This document shows, piece after piece, positions 45,624 to 58,200 of a stretch of 64,000 nucleotides of DNA. The translations under genes and the position numbers were made by a program. The notes beneath the pieces were generated by a model. The model saw only the letters and a program-made list of their open reading frames with translations. It made no database searches and was not told where the DNA came from. How positions within the stretch are numbered: position 1 is the stretch's first letter; every line of letters starts with the position of its first letter. The stretch is from Rostratula benghalensis. Taxonomy: Eukaryota; Chordata; Aves; Charadriiformes; Rostratulidae. The stretch lies in NCBI GenBank assembly GCA_013399305.1, contig VXAI01000158.1, forward strand, positions 1,234,983-1,298,982. Direction: 5' to 3'.

Positions 45624-47939
45624 CTAGTTGAAATGGACCAAATAAGTTAATATTGTTAGTTTACCATTGTAAGAATGAAACACGGAAATACTGAACAAAA
45701 GGTGAAATGATTTGCAGAGTAGCAGATATCAGTAAAAATAAATATTCCTGAGCTCAAACCTAAAGTAAGGCAGCTGAAGTTATTCTTTCTTGCAAATGAT
45801 AGAGCAGTAAAGGGCAAGTATATTGGACAACAGGTCAGATCTTGAATTTGGGACACACAAATATTTCCAAATTCAGGAAAGACAGGATGAAATTCTCTCC
45901 TTGATAATAAGCACAAAGAAAACAGATCTTGGATTAATGTCTGAAAACAGAAACCTGGAACTCTTGAATTCCAGAGTGCTACCAACTGTAACTGCAACAT
46001 ATCTGTGTCTGAAGGACAGTAGCCCCTCTTTCTGGCTTTTTAAATAGAATTGCTTCTTTATGCTGCATTTGTGAATCTGATTCTGTACTCACAAAAAAGA
46101 CTGCACGAGTCAACTGGTGGCAATTTTGCATTTGTGCTAAAACAGCACTTTTCTTTCTCTTTAACACTAATAACTCAGGCCCTGTGTCTCTCATTTCATA
46201 ACCCAAAGGTATGGAAGCCCTACTTGCATTATGCTCCGTCAGCTATGTCACAAAAATACTGATTTAAAGCTCTATTTTTCCCTCTTCTGCATGTTTCCAA
46301 CAATGTCTGGATAAGAACTGTCTACAGGTGTCCCCTCCCTCCCTCATGTTTAAATTTTCCTTTTCTCAAGAAAATATGTGCTTCTTCAAAAGCAGATAAG
46401 CTCAAGAAATAAAAAGAAACACACAAAAAAGCACTGTTCGGGCCTCCTCTTTTTAACAGATGTTTCTGATAATAAAGAAGAAATGCTGAAGATCTCAGTT
46501 AACAGTTGTTTTGTGGGATCCTAATTTGGGAAAGCAGTATTTGCTTTCTCTCTTCTTGCAAAAGAAGAGAGAATCTTCACGTCTGCAGGAGGGCCGAAAA
46601 GGGATCCCATCAGATTTGTCAGGATGAAAATACAGTAAAAACAGTTGACTTTGCAAGTCCAACATTGTCTGGTCTAGCTGTGCTGTCCATGTATTCATTG
46701 GGCAAAGGGGTATTTTGTTGGAGGTGTCTGGTCCTTCAGGGGTCCACCACGGAAAAATACTAGAGAAGATAGGGTTTTGTAAAGGGAATATAGGCAGCAA
46801 GACAGATCTTAGTTCATTCAGATTATGGTTTATTTCTTGGGCCAGGGATATAAGACCAGGGAAAAAAAACTAAAAGAAGAAGAAGAAAAAAATACCTTAT
46901 TGTGTTCAGTGCATGCTAATTCTTATCTAACAGGTAGAGGACAAATTATACCTTTCTCATATAACAGTAATGCTTTGCCAATCATAGACATCCCCATTCA
47001 GTTCCAAAACACACTTTTCCTTTCCCCTGATGGAGATCCTCTTGGAAATGGGATTAAGGGCAAGGACATTCAGTAGTTAATTTGTTTCTTGAATTCTCTG
47101 ACAACCCTACATACAAAAAATGAGTATTGCTATCAGATTGTTGAACTTGTCTGCTGAAAGACAATAGATGCACCATCCTTGAAAGTCTTTTCATTACCTT
47201 GGTCAAACCCATTAAGGGCATGTGACAAGTGACACTCTTCCACTGACCTATAGGAGTGAAGAAGTCACCATACTCCAGAAGTGTCTTCTATCTCTGTGTT
47301 TGAACATCTTGCACTAGAGCAGCCAATAGCCTAAATATTTCTATTTTCTTACTGGGATGGTTAATTCTCTAAGTAACATTTGCCACGAACAAAAATCCTT
47401 CGTGCATTTCACTGACTTTTCTCAGATTAACCCTATCTGCCACTTGCCCCCTGAAGTCAAGATAGTATGACATCTCCTGAAAATATATAGTAATTATAGA
47501 GCCTTTGATTTGACACTTTTGAGGAAAAAAATGTAAATAAAAATAGTTTCTCTTACTACCATAGGTGCCTTTGAAACATAAATTAGAATTTCTTGTCCTA
47601 ATTTGCCGTTGACAAGTCTTAGAGGCAGAGTTAAGACAAAATTCTTGAGCCAGCAAACTTGCTTCTACAAGTACAAAGGAATTTAAAGAGTGGCCTCGGG
47701 AAGAAATGGATGTAGCTGTCAGTCACATGAAAGAATTTAGAAACAGAATGCAATGCTTTGTCAAATGGTGGGATTCAAATGTAACGGCATGTCGTTGACC
47801 CTGGTGCTCAGCAACACATATTTCAAATCCCTGAAGATTAATAGAGAGGATGGATACAGCTCTCACAACAGCTGCTGGAAAGTGTTCCTATCTCACATTT
47901 TAATTACATGTATTTATACAGTAAAAAAGTCCTAAATGC

Positions 47940-48460
47940 AATATAGCCTGTAGTATGCAACAATTTTGAACATTTATGAGATTCAGGCAATTAAGACTCT
48001 AAACTTTCAAATGTTTCCAGATGGCACACTGATTAACAATTGTGTGAATTTAATATTTGTTTAAATGTGCTGCTCTGTAAAATATTTCTTAATAGTATAT
48101 GAATGCACTGCGATGAATCTCGGCACAACTTTTCTTCAAGCACAACTTGCCTCATTGCCTGAAGAAGCGGAAATCTCATTAGCTGATTATATAGACCAAA
48201 AGCGGTAGCAGAGCAGTGGTAAGAGATGAAAAAAGATGAAAAAGCAGCCAAGCTATTTCTTAACTAATGAATGTTTCTCCGTTCTTTTTAGGTGCCGGTC
48301 CCACGGTATTCATGCAAGCCGCTTGCAACATCAGTCTCACAGTCCTTGCAAGTGAACCCACCAGTGAGGACATTTCCTTGGGGCTAACAGCATTATGGAT
48401 GTTGACATCAGTTACATACAGTAAATTGAAAGTGAGGATCTACAGTACGGTTTTGCTTTT
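47940..48460. promoter_or_regulatory. Candidate conserved non-coding element
   Basis: Repeat-free, with scattered CpG (TGCGATG, TCTCGGCAC, AAGCGGAAAT, AAAGCGGTAG, GCCGGTCCCACGG) and several homeodomain-like TTAAC/ATTAG words. A polypyrimidine-AG sequence ends at 48292, but the open frame after it (48267-48470) has no known motif. Conservation is inferred. Confidence 0.2.
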
Positions 48461-49972
48461 GTGTTTTTAAAAAAGCACCTAACCTTTAGTGCTTTCAATG
48501 GGGTTAAACCACTTAAATTCCTTAAATAAACTGTCCACAGCTTCTTTTGATATTTTCAAGCCTTCCCCCATATGGACTATTTTTTTCTGTTGAAGACTTT
48601 AATCAATGCAATCCTCTGCCCTCCACCAAAATATTTATTTTTGAGGTGAAATTTTTCTAGCAGAGAAACACTTATTGATGATAATGGTAAGCACCAGATG
48701 TGCATCTAGAACTTTCAGAGATTTTTGTAAGAGTTATGGTCTAGCTTGTTCATATATTTGAATCTGATACTAGGGTTTGAAAGAAAAGGAACATTATGAA
48801 ATATCTGAAGTCTTGTAAATTTTCCACTCTAAAACCTAAAATCAGAAAAACCTGGATCTATCTATAAGCTGTAAAAATCTGGCTGCTGCCACATTCAGGA
48901 GAAACTATTCCCTCATTTTGTGGAATATTTATAATACATGCAAGTCACAGAAAACAAGTTTTATCTCACCTGCTATCTGAGATCTGCAGGCTAATCATCT
49001 GAGTCCAGAACTGGGTGATGAAGTAACCACCTTTGATTGTCAATGTAGAAAAATGTGTGCCTCCAAAGTCAGAATCTTTTCCCATCTTTTAGACCCCAGG
49101 AGAAGATAAACTGCTCTCTGAAATGCCTCTTACTCTCCACTGTTTGGAAAAGGAGCTTTGTCTGATTACTGCAGATATAAGCATCTAACTTCTAGATGCT
49201 TAAAGTAGGTGAGATGAATCACAATAATAATAATAGACATAGTTTACCCTGAATTTTTTAAAAAATGTTATAAATTTCAAAACTAATTCTTTCTTTTTCT
49301 ATGTCAGGGTCAGCAGTGAGTAGAAAAAAAGCAATGGAAATATTTACATTTTGGCAGAAAAGATCCAGCTCTCATGCCTGACTTTCAACCTCAATAAAGC
49401 TATTTCAGTCTAGCTTCTTTCTGAGATACAATTTAAACTATTAGCTCTGCCTTTTCCTTTCCTTTTCCTCTGTTCCTTTTCCCCTTGGGTTACTTAAGCA
49501 GGTCGCAAAGCTGGCAGCATTCACTTTGGAGCAGTGTTTGAAATTCCGTATAAACTTCTGGTTTTGAAATTAAACAAAGGAAGAATATTCATTCCTAAAC
49601 CTGTAAGAAAGCAGAACGAAAGCTTCAAAATTAAAATAGCAAACTGCAATTGTGTGAAATGATTTTAATAGAACCAGGAGACACAATGGAAACCTACCCC
49701 TAGGCTCTGGTTCCCCAACACCTGTATAGGAAATTTATGAAGTGGATTATGTGGTGCTTTGGGTGTGATTTTAAGGACCGTGTTCCTAGCTCAGAAGCAA
49801 AACCAGACAATCTCATCATTTGCTTCCACGTGGGAAAAATACACAATGGGAAAAAAGTATGAGAAGCAGCCAAAGGAAGATAAACTATGGATGATGACTA
49901 AAAGAAAGAGTACTGTGTTTTCCTTTTGTTTAACAGTGGCTTAATGGAACAGGATGGACTTGCGAATAGGTA

Positions 49973-50072
49973 ATTGGTTTAGAGCACAGAGCCTGGACAT
50001 TGTACGTGGCTTTGCCATTCACCTGACACCTTGGGTAAGTCACTTGGCTGCCCCGTTTTCTTGTCAGCTCTC
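49973..50072 (+). mobile_element. MIR SINE
   Basis: TTGGTTTAGAGCACAGAGCC (tRNA-like head), GGCTTTGCCATTCACCTGAC, ACCTTGGGTAAGTCACTTGG and CTGCCCCGTTTTCTTG follow the MIR order closely (family: TGACCTTGGGCAAGTCACTT). It is the clearest ancient SINE in the window. Confidence 0.75.
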
Positions 50073-50287
50073 TCTTGACTGCTTGGGTTGCAAACACAAT
50101 TGATGGAGACAAGAGATCTTCTCTTTCTATTTCTTTGACAGCAGTCTTGCGCAAGGGTGCAAATGGTAAAAATGCCTGACATATTTGTGATGCCGTTTGG
50201 TAGGCTCTGTTCCATGGTGGAATTGAGCTCTAAAAGTTCAATTTGATTTCTCCTTGACTGGGATTGCATCGACTTAAGTGAAAGTAA

Positions 50288-50336
50288 AAAAAACCCCAAA
50301 CAACAAAACCCAAAAAAAACCCCAAAACCCCCAAAC
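50288..50336. repeat. A/C-run low-complexity tract
   Basis: AAAAAAACCCCAAAC, AAAACCCAAAAAAAACCCC and AAAACCCCCAAAC. On the minus strand this is the same G-run/T-run pattern seen at 16925, 50521 and 54211. Confidence 0.9.
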
Positions 50337-50520
50337 GGTTAACTCTCGTGGTCAATGAATCATTGTGTATTGTGTTCAGGTAGTATTAAATGAAGGAGAA
50401 ATTTTACTCTGTATTATTCTTCCACAAATTGTGCATCCGCTTTCCCCTTCTATTATTTCTATTTTTTAAAATGTCAGTGGATACCGATTTTGTTTCTCTT
50501 ATTGCTATGACAGAAGTGAG

Positions 50521-50554
50521 GTGGTTTTTTTGGTTTTTTGTTTTTTTTTTTTCC
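50521..50554. repeat. T-run/G low-complexity tract
   Basis: GTGGTTTTTTTGGTTTTTTG followed by a run of 14 T and CC. Confidence 0.9.
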
Positions 50555-52584
50555 AGTGGTGCTCCTGAAGACAAAATTTTAAAGCCAGTGTTAATTTGTC
50601 CAGAGTGGTTACTGAAGGAGGAAGCAGAAAATGAAACAGATACAACTGGTCTGAGCTGACAGCAGAAAGCTTATTCCAAGTACAATCTCTCACATAACAA
50701 TTGTGGCTTCATGGAGTCCTGTTAAAACACCTTGATTTTTACAAACGCATAGTAAGATAGTACTACAGAAAGGAAGAAGTACTACAATTGTATCTACTGC
50801 TATGTAACTAGACAGTACTGCTAGTCTCAGGAAAAAAAATTACATAAAGTTATTTCCAGGAAGAAACAAACACTTTTTCAGTGTAGCAATGCAATTAGCA
50901 TAGGCTTCCATATCTGAATTCTAATGAATTCATTCCTATTTTTTAGTGGTTTATCACCACTCCCTTTTCCAGATCCTTCATGTGATATATTAGTCTGTTT
51001 GGATTTGATAGGCAATAAAAACAGACCAGTCAGTCTGTTAGTTCTATAACCCTCTTGCATTTAAGAAATAATATAAACAGCATAAAGACAGAGGGAGAAA
51101 TCAATGTGTCAATTATTTATATAGAAAAAAGTCTACCTAGTAAAATGAAATTGCTTAGTTCCTAAAGGGCAGAGATGAACTTTTTTGACTGCTTATGCAG
51201 AAATGTTATAAATATTTAAATGTAAATAATAAAATCTTTACATGCATAAATAAACATGAGATTGATATTACACACACTACAGCAGCAAAATATGACAACT
51301 GCTGCTTCTTCAGGAAAATGGATATTTCCTGTGACTGAATTGAGAATAAACTCAAAGCTAATAACATACCTCGCATACACTTCGATTCCACACTGCTTTT
51401 AAGCAAAGATTTCCCTTGGTTGGTCTTTTTAGAAAAGGTCTGAAGATCTCTCTGGAACAAACATTTAGGATGAAACAAAACAAGAGTTCTGATTTCTTTA
51501 AACACGGGATACTTGCCGCAGCATGGGAGTAGCTGACGGGATTTTAAAAGCTAGTGACAGAAAAGTTATCACCTATGCTGTCCATTATTATGGTCCTTAT
51601 GGCTCCAAGAATGAAGTGGTTAACTGGATGGAAGGTTGGTTCAGTAGCCTTAGAGGTGGAGCTTGCATGAAGAATGAAGTGCTGGTCCCCTGGCTTCCTC
51701 TTTGCCTCTCACCTTAGCACTCAGGCCAGAGGAAAACCCCCAGACCCTTGTCTCATGCTGGGCACCACAGTGACGGTCACTTTTCCTTGCTGTGCCGCAG
51801 GACCTGACTCATGGCTGCCCTCCACTTTAAGCCACTGTGAATCAGTTTAGGGGTACATGAGGTACAGCTCAGCAGAAAGAGTCAACTTCAAGCTCATTAG
51901 TGCTATTTTACCAGGACATTTGTTTTTGAACTTTTGGTTATGTACATACGTTTAAATAAAACTAGTCATGGGTCAATTAGAGGTCAGTGTCAACCTGCAG
52001 GTAAGGGGAAAAACCTGGCTTGTAGGAAAATGCCTAAATTCTCCTTCCCTCCAGACAGGATGGCAGCTTCCAAACTGCCTGTGGGGAGCAGTCCATAGCA
52101 TGTGCAAAACCCCTGGGCCATGCACAGGCACAGTCTAGGAGAGTGTTAGCCAGTGCAAGCCAAAACTGTACGGGAAGCACGCGAGCAATGACATATTCTG
52201 GATAACTGGGGAATGGAAGTTGAGAACATGCTCTGGCTTTGATTTGTTTGTTGGTGTAGACATAGCCTTTGTTCCCAGTAGAGAGTTATGAGGTCTTGAA
52301 GAACTCCATGTTTACGAAAAGACTCTAGAGACAGGCTTTAAGACTACAGGAAATTCTATGATTAGCCTCTTTTCCCACAGATACATTTATTTAAGTCATT
52401 TCCCTTTTCTAACTGAAACTCATTTTATGGTATATAACTTTTCTAGGCTCTTAATTCATACAGCCGTCTGTAGAGTTTTGCCAACTATACACATGACTGT
52501 ATATAGGCATATAGGCAGACTAAAAATATACTCAAGGAAGTTCATGATTACCATTTAACATTAAAAATAACAGCGGCAATGAAA

Positions 52585-52605
52585 CAAGACCTCGAAGAGG
52601 TCTTG
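52585..52605. repeat. Perfect 9-bp hairpin with 3-base loop
   Basis: CAAGACCTC (52585-52593), loop GAA, GAGGTCTTG (52597-52605). No T run follows, and the context is not a terminator. Confidence 0.9.
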
Positions 52606-53763
52606 AAATCCCGTCTCTATCTTTGGTGTTATTTGAATTGCAGAGTTCTAACACGAGACCACCCGCCCAAGAGAGAGATGGAAAATGTTCAGGGCCATTG
52701 AGCACTCCATGGATTTTCACAGTGGCTCGGTGAAGAGCTATTTAGCACAGGTGTTTAATTACGACACATCAGGGAACCTCACGGCATCTTACACTTCTTA
52801 GACCCACGCTCCCACCTGTGTGGTGGACTGATGTCAGCAAACAGGGTTGAAAAAGCAGGTACATTACAACGCTCACACGTTCCCAAACTGCTCTGGGGCT
52901 TTTCTGACTTAGTGGGAGCAAACAAGCTCATTGAAAAAAAGCCACAGGGATCCACCGCATGAGCACAGGCATTGTGCTAGATGAGGAAATTCTCTGAAGT
53001 TACATTTTTTGGCATTGAAGGGTGGCTCATGAGCAATTGGGATCATGACACCATGCTGAGAATTTCTGTCCAGAAGCCTTAGGAATGAGGGAATCAACTT
53101 TAAAAAAAATCAAGAGAAAGCCATCTGGAAAATTTCCAGTGCAAACATTTTTTTCCTTCTGAAAGTGCTGAGTTGTTGAGCATAGAATGTGTGTTGGAAA
53201 CATTCTGATTTCAACTCATTCTAGTCTGCCCAAAATACACAAGAAAAGAATGCAATGTCCCGGTAAACTCAAAATTATCCATTTCAACTTTTTTTTTTTT
53301 TTTGAGATAAGATACTTTAAATTTCTATTTTTAAAAACTTGCAATCAAATAAATGTTTATTCTAAGTTTAAATATGGCCCTTCAGCATTACGAAAATAAA
53401 AAGAAATTTTCTCCTTAAGAGTCCGTCTTGCAATCACAAAACTTTTTCCCTTCTCATTTATTTATTTTTATATAACATTCAAAACAAAATTTAAAACCTG
53501 TTGCCTCATGAAATCTGGCCAACTATCTGAATGGTGCAATATTTCTAGTAGGAGAAACAAGTGTACCTGATTAAGTATATTGTGTGGTGTAGGAATCTGG
53601 TTACTTGTAGGTTCTGATTTCACTTTTACAGTTGAAACTATTATCTTTAGACCTATACACAGGAAGCAGATATTCAAATTGCATAGATCCCAAGGTTCGT
53701 TACACAGCTATAAAAATCTTAGCCATAACACAGAATGTATTGGATTGGCTCCTCCAACACATG

Positions 53764-53804
53764 TAGTAGTATTAGTAGTAGTAATAATAATAATAATAAT
53801 AAAA
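53764..53804. repeat. (AGT)n/(AAT)n trinucleotide repeat
   Basis: TAGTAGTATTAGTAGTAG followed by seven AAT units. Confidence 0.9.
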
Positions 53805-54210
53805 GAATTGATATCTGTGCCTTTCCAGAAGAAGTTGAGCAGCACTGTATCAATACAATGTCAGCAAACAGGTTTTGATCTCTGGAAGGAGGATCTTTTC
53901 ACCAAACTTGCAGACACCAAGAAGGTGAATCTAAATCAGTCTATATCTCTGGAAGGGTTTCATCTCACTTAACTTGAGGCACTTAACCAGGTTAACAATA
54001 CAGACTTCATATTTGAGCTAATGACCTCGGTTTCTGTTATAGTGGGTGGGGAGGAGTAGGCACTCTGGGGGCAGAATTCATTGAGATGAAGGAGCATGCA
54101 CTTTTTGGAGCAGAATTCATTAGGCTGATATGAATTTCTTCTAAATATTTCCATTTTTCCTCATTATTCACAAAATAAATTTGGGTAGGCAGCTCCAATA
54201 TTAATGTTGG

Positions 54211-54239
54211 GGGGTTTTTTTGGTTTTTTTTTTTCCCCT
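54211..54239. repeat. G-run/T-run tract
   Basis: GGGGGGTTTTTTTGG, then a long T run and CCCC. Confidence 0.9.
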
Positions 54240-54998
54240 GAAGATCTAAATTCAGACAGAAACTGATCTTTCCAACAGTGTTCTGTACCCTGATTATAAG
54301 ATCTCAAAGAATTGCATTTTCTTTTCTTTACAGGTGGATTCTGAAGATCAGGTCTTTTATATGGTTGAGGTATTTGGCCATTAGGCTTCTGTACTAACAC
54401 AGGAAAAAAAAATAAAGACATGCAATATCTCCTCACTACCTCAACCGTCACTAAGGTTATGAAACAATGCTCTTTTGCAATACTTTCAGGATTGTTCTTA
54501 TAGGAATGCAGATCTCCAGGCTAGGTCTTGAGACAGCTGCTTAACCCAATACCTACCTGGTGTTCAACCATTTTCTTTGGCATGAAGGGTGAAAACTGTG
54601 GTCTGGCATACATTCCAGAAAGGTGAACTTCTCATGAAACAAAGCTGTTCATAGGCAGACACCAAGTAGTCTGCCTATCTGGAATTTATCTTCCATTCAA
54701 AAACACTTGGTCTCTACTTCTGTTTTGTAGAAAGGCTTTTTATCAGATATCTGACTGCTTTTCCTCAAAGAGCTGATGACATTAGTTGAGATCAAATAAG
54801 AACGATGGCCCAGCTTTTCCTGCTAGCTGGATTCACACCACAGGGACTTCCATGGAACAGTAAGGAATCTTGGAATTCTGTCCAAGTTGTAGAATGTGTG
54901 AAATGTTAAGCTTTAAAGACTTTCCAAAATGATGATAATTATTTAAGCCTTTAAGAAAACTGAAACTGCATTCATAAGAATGTGGAATTCTGTAATGT

Positions 54999-55216
54999 GA
55001 ATCATGGAATGGTTTGGGTTGGAAGGGATTTTTGAAGATCATCTACTTCCATCACCCCTGCCATGGGCAGGGATATCTTTCACTAGATCAGGTAGCTAAA
55101 AGCCCCATCCAACCTGACTTTGAGCATTTCCAGTGATGGGGCATCCACAGCATCTCTGGGCAACTGGTTTCCACCATCCTTATTGTACAAAATTTGTTCC
55201 TTATGTCCAATCTGGA
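54999..55216 (-). mobile_element. CR1 LINE 3' end
   Basis: GAATCATGGAATGG, TTTGGGTTGGAAGGGATTTT, CCCCTGCCATGGGCAGGGAT, CACTAGATCAGGTAGCT, AGCCCCATCCAACCTGACTT, GATGGGGCATCCACAGCATC, CTCTGGGCAACTGG and TTGTTCCTTATGTCCAATCT follow the reverse complement of CR1 from its terminus into the ORF2 C terminus. Confidence 0.96.
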
Positions 55217-58200
55217 TGCACAGTTGATTTTAGCTTTGTGCCTATTTGAGAATGAAATGTTGTTTCAGAACAACATATGGGGTATTTAGAAGCATGTATG
55301 AATCATTAATCTCATGTCTCATGTCTCATTGGAATTGCTAAATCAGAATCTCCAAAAAATTGGAAGTCAGCGTTTGGTTTATCTCAGTCTTCCTAAGTCC
55401 AAGGCAGATATTTTGAAGACAACTGCCACAGAAGTCACAGCTGACTGTGATTTTAGTATAAATACTGAATGTGAAATGGTTTGCTTGCATTGTCACTTTC
55501 CTGACAACATCCAGAATTCTGTTCTGATTCCTGCTAGGACTACGAGTTTTTCTATTGACTTCTACATAATGGTAACAAACAAGAAGTTTCTAAATGCAAG
55601 GGAACACATGCTTCTCAGCTCAAAGAACTTATTATTTAGTTACCATAAAAGCAGTCCATTGATTCCCACCTTTTGGCAAGGATTTTTCTTTCTATTAACT
55701 TTGAAGTTGTTTTATCTATAGCATTTATGTTGTTTTGCTATAGCCTTTGAAAGCAGTTCTGTGATTTCAGCTGTTTTCTTGCCTGGTGTGGCACAGTCCC
55801 TACAGTAATAGTGGAAATCAGTATGGGATTCAGCTTCCTTGTTACTCAAAGGAGGCATCTTTATAGAGTAGCTCATCCTAATAACTCTCTGCAGAGGGAA
55901 TCTTGACAACTGACTTAGACCAGATGCTAATGAACAGAAAACTAAAAATAAGCACAAAGAATTGCAGTGTCAACATCTAATTCAAATCAGGTAAAATTTT
56001 ACTGGTTGTTACTGCTACATATTGAAAAAAAATGTCCCGTGTTTACTCTTGAAAAGGAATAAAATTTGGTCTTCAGAGTATTCCAGTGTTCAGTATCAAT
56101 AACTTGATTGTGTAACTGTTTAGTCAGTGGCTTACAAGAATGCATTTGATATTTAGTAATTTTAAAGAAAGCAGTATTTTTTTATTTTTATTTTTTATTG
56201 GAGAACCCCACTGTTAAACCTCTCTCCAGCTAATGTTTAATAATTACCTTGCTTTATCTTGTATCAGTCTTGACAATACTTAACCTGAAATAACTGCAGT
56301 TGTTTTTAATATAGGAACATGTTTACTTTGACAATTTTAATTTACTTGTTAAATAAAGGGTAAACAGTTAAAATAATGACACTTTCAAGTGAAGAAATGA
56401 AGAAATTCTATATTTTTCCTTCTTTGGAGCCTACGGGCATCTTCCCTGACGTGGAGTCAGCACTGCTGGGTGAGGTTAGAACATGCTGAGTTTGGCCAAG
56501 CTGCAAACTGATCTCCCACAAAGATTTAGAGCAACTCTGAAGTAGCAATGAGCATAAATTACACAGAGTTGTTTTATTTGACTCTTTGCTTGATCAAAGG
56601 CTCCAAGAAATGCTAGAGGTACACTGAGGGGTATCATACAAGAGAGTTGCTGGCCATGGTTGTGGGTAGGGCCCAGCCTTAGGAGAGAAATCTGGGTTCT
56701 GTGGAGTGCCAGCACGGGCATGAAGGATAGGGAGATGAGGGAGAAACAACCACATAGCACTAGGATTTCAGCCTTGATATGTACAGTAGAAACATAAGGG
56801 TCTTCTTCCATGGTTATTTTCCTGGAAAAGAGCAGATACTTACATTGGCTGGGTATGACATTGACAGCTACAGCTGGTGGCCTGCACATCCACCACAGAT
56901 CAGTCAATAGCAGCCAAGCAAACTAAGCCTGAGTGCCACACTGCTTTATTGTACATTTTTCTCTGCTCACACAAAGTTCATGTCCTGAAACATTTTAAAA
57001 AGAAAAGAAAATTTAATGTATCGTTGCTGAGATCTTAATTCTTTCCTAAATCTACAGTCTGCTCCAGTTAGACTTCGAGCAGTTTGACTTAATGAAGACA
57101 TGAATTAAGAGGTGGAAAATAACATATTGTGCTGTATGTAAAATGAGGAAAATCATGCATAATGCTTCCCCTCATTTGTACGTATTACATTTGTGATTGT
57201 CAAAAACAGGATTAACTATCCCTCTTGGGTTGTGCATTCCAAAATGCTTAATCTATTCTCCCCTTGATACAACAGAGTAACTCCCATTCATACACAAGTA
57301 TACTGAAAAAAAAAATAATAAAATCTACCCTTGTTTCCCATCTCTCATTAATTTCCTACTACTTTCCATCAGTACCTAAAATCACTGCACTTCTCATTAG
57401 TGGAAAAAAAATTCACACATATAAAGTGCTGCATAATGAAAGCCAAGTCGAGGGTGGTAGGAGGGAAAGAAGCCTTGCTAAGTTTCAGAACACATAAATG
57501 CAATAGTTCAATGTAGATCATTGCCCTTCATTTTCCTTGAGGGTCAGAAATTCCCATCATTAATCCCTGAAATTTTGTGACACCTGCTGAAAGGACTGAA
57601 TGAAGAGTGGTGATGGGACTGGCGAGGTAACTGTCATGGGTGGTTCTTCTCATTTCCTTCTAGCCACTTGACGACTAGGAATTAGAAGCTTCACACTCTA
57701 GTACCCTTATATTGTCAATGGAAATTTGGAAAGAAGAGTTCTCATCTGTGTTCTTGATGCTTCAAGATTATTTTATGCCAAAAAGCTGGTACAAAACCAG
57801 AGCAACCACTATCTGTCATTATGTCTGTGAGATGTTTTTCCTCACAGGGAAGGTTTATTTCCTTCTCTATTTCCCTGAGATTTGCAATGTTTCCCCATTA
57901 TTTGCCACTGGAACATGATCCTCTATGACAAATGAAAATTTACCTGCTCATTCCTGAAGGATTTGGCTTTCTCTGTGCACCCTGAAAATGCAAAGATGAA
58001 ATTGCCTGAAAAGACCTTTTTTTGAAATCCATTGTGTGATTTACTGAATAATAGCCTCTGTTCTATTTTGTTCCTTTCACCAACTGAATAGACAGAGAGT
58101 AGGGTAACACCATAAATTGATAACGTCATCTTCCATTTTGGATCACTCCAGCTGTTTAACAAGGATCAGATTTTCTCACCCAACTTTAGGCCCTTAACTG

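Larger units (their letters stand above)
44585..49972. other. No gene seen; unique sequence with candidate regulatory parts
   Basis: Overlapping plus-strand frames at 44893-45313 (129 and 128 codons), a 114-codon minus-strand frame at 45656-46000 and others show no known motif. A short 9-bp repeat lies at 45588-45623 and a repeat-free stretch with regulatory character at 47940-48460. Confidence 0.55.
50073..54998. other. No gene seen; unique sequence
   Basis: Includes low-complexity tracts at 50288-50336, 50521-50554, 53289-53303, 53764-53804 and 54211-54239 and a hairpin at 52585-52605. Open frames reach 130 codons (53580-53972, which reads through the AAT repeat) and show no known motif. 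Confidence 0.55.

Noticed and set aside
50288..50336. Telomere-like AAAACCCC runs
   Set aside because: Vertebrate telomeres are CCCTAA/TTAGGG; this is irregular A/C low complexity.
51523..51717. 64-codon frame reading MGVADGILKAS...
   Set aside because: The protein looks plausible at first sight, but no family is recognisable and no splice or promoter signals support it.
56476..56907. 143-codon minus-strand open frame
   Set aside because: No known domain or clear membrane or signal features, and the length is within chance for 64 kb of six-frame sequence.
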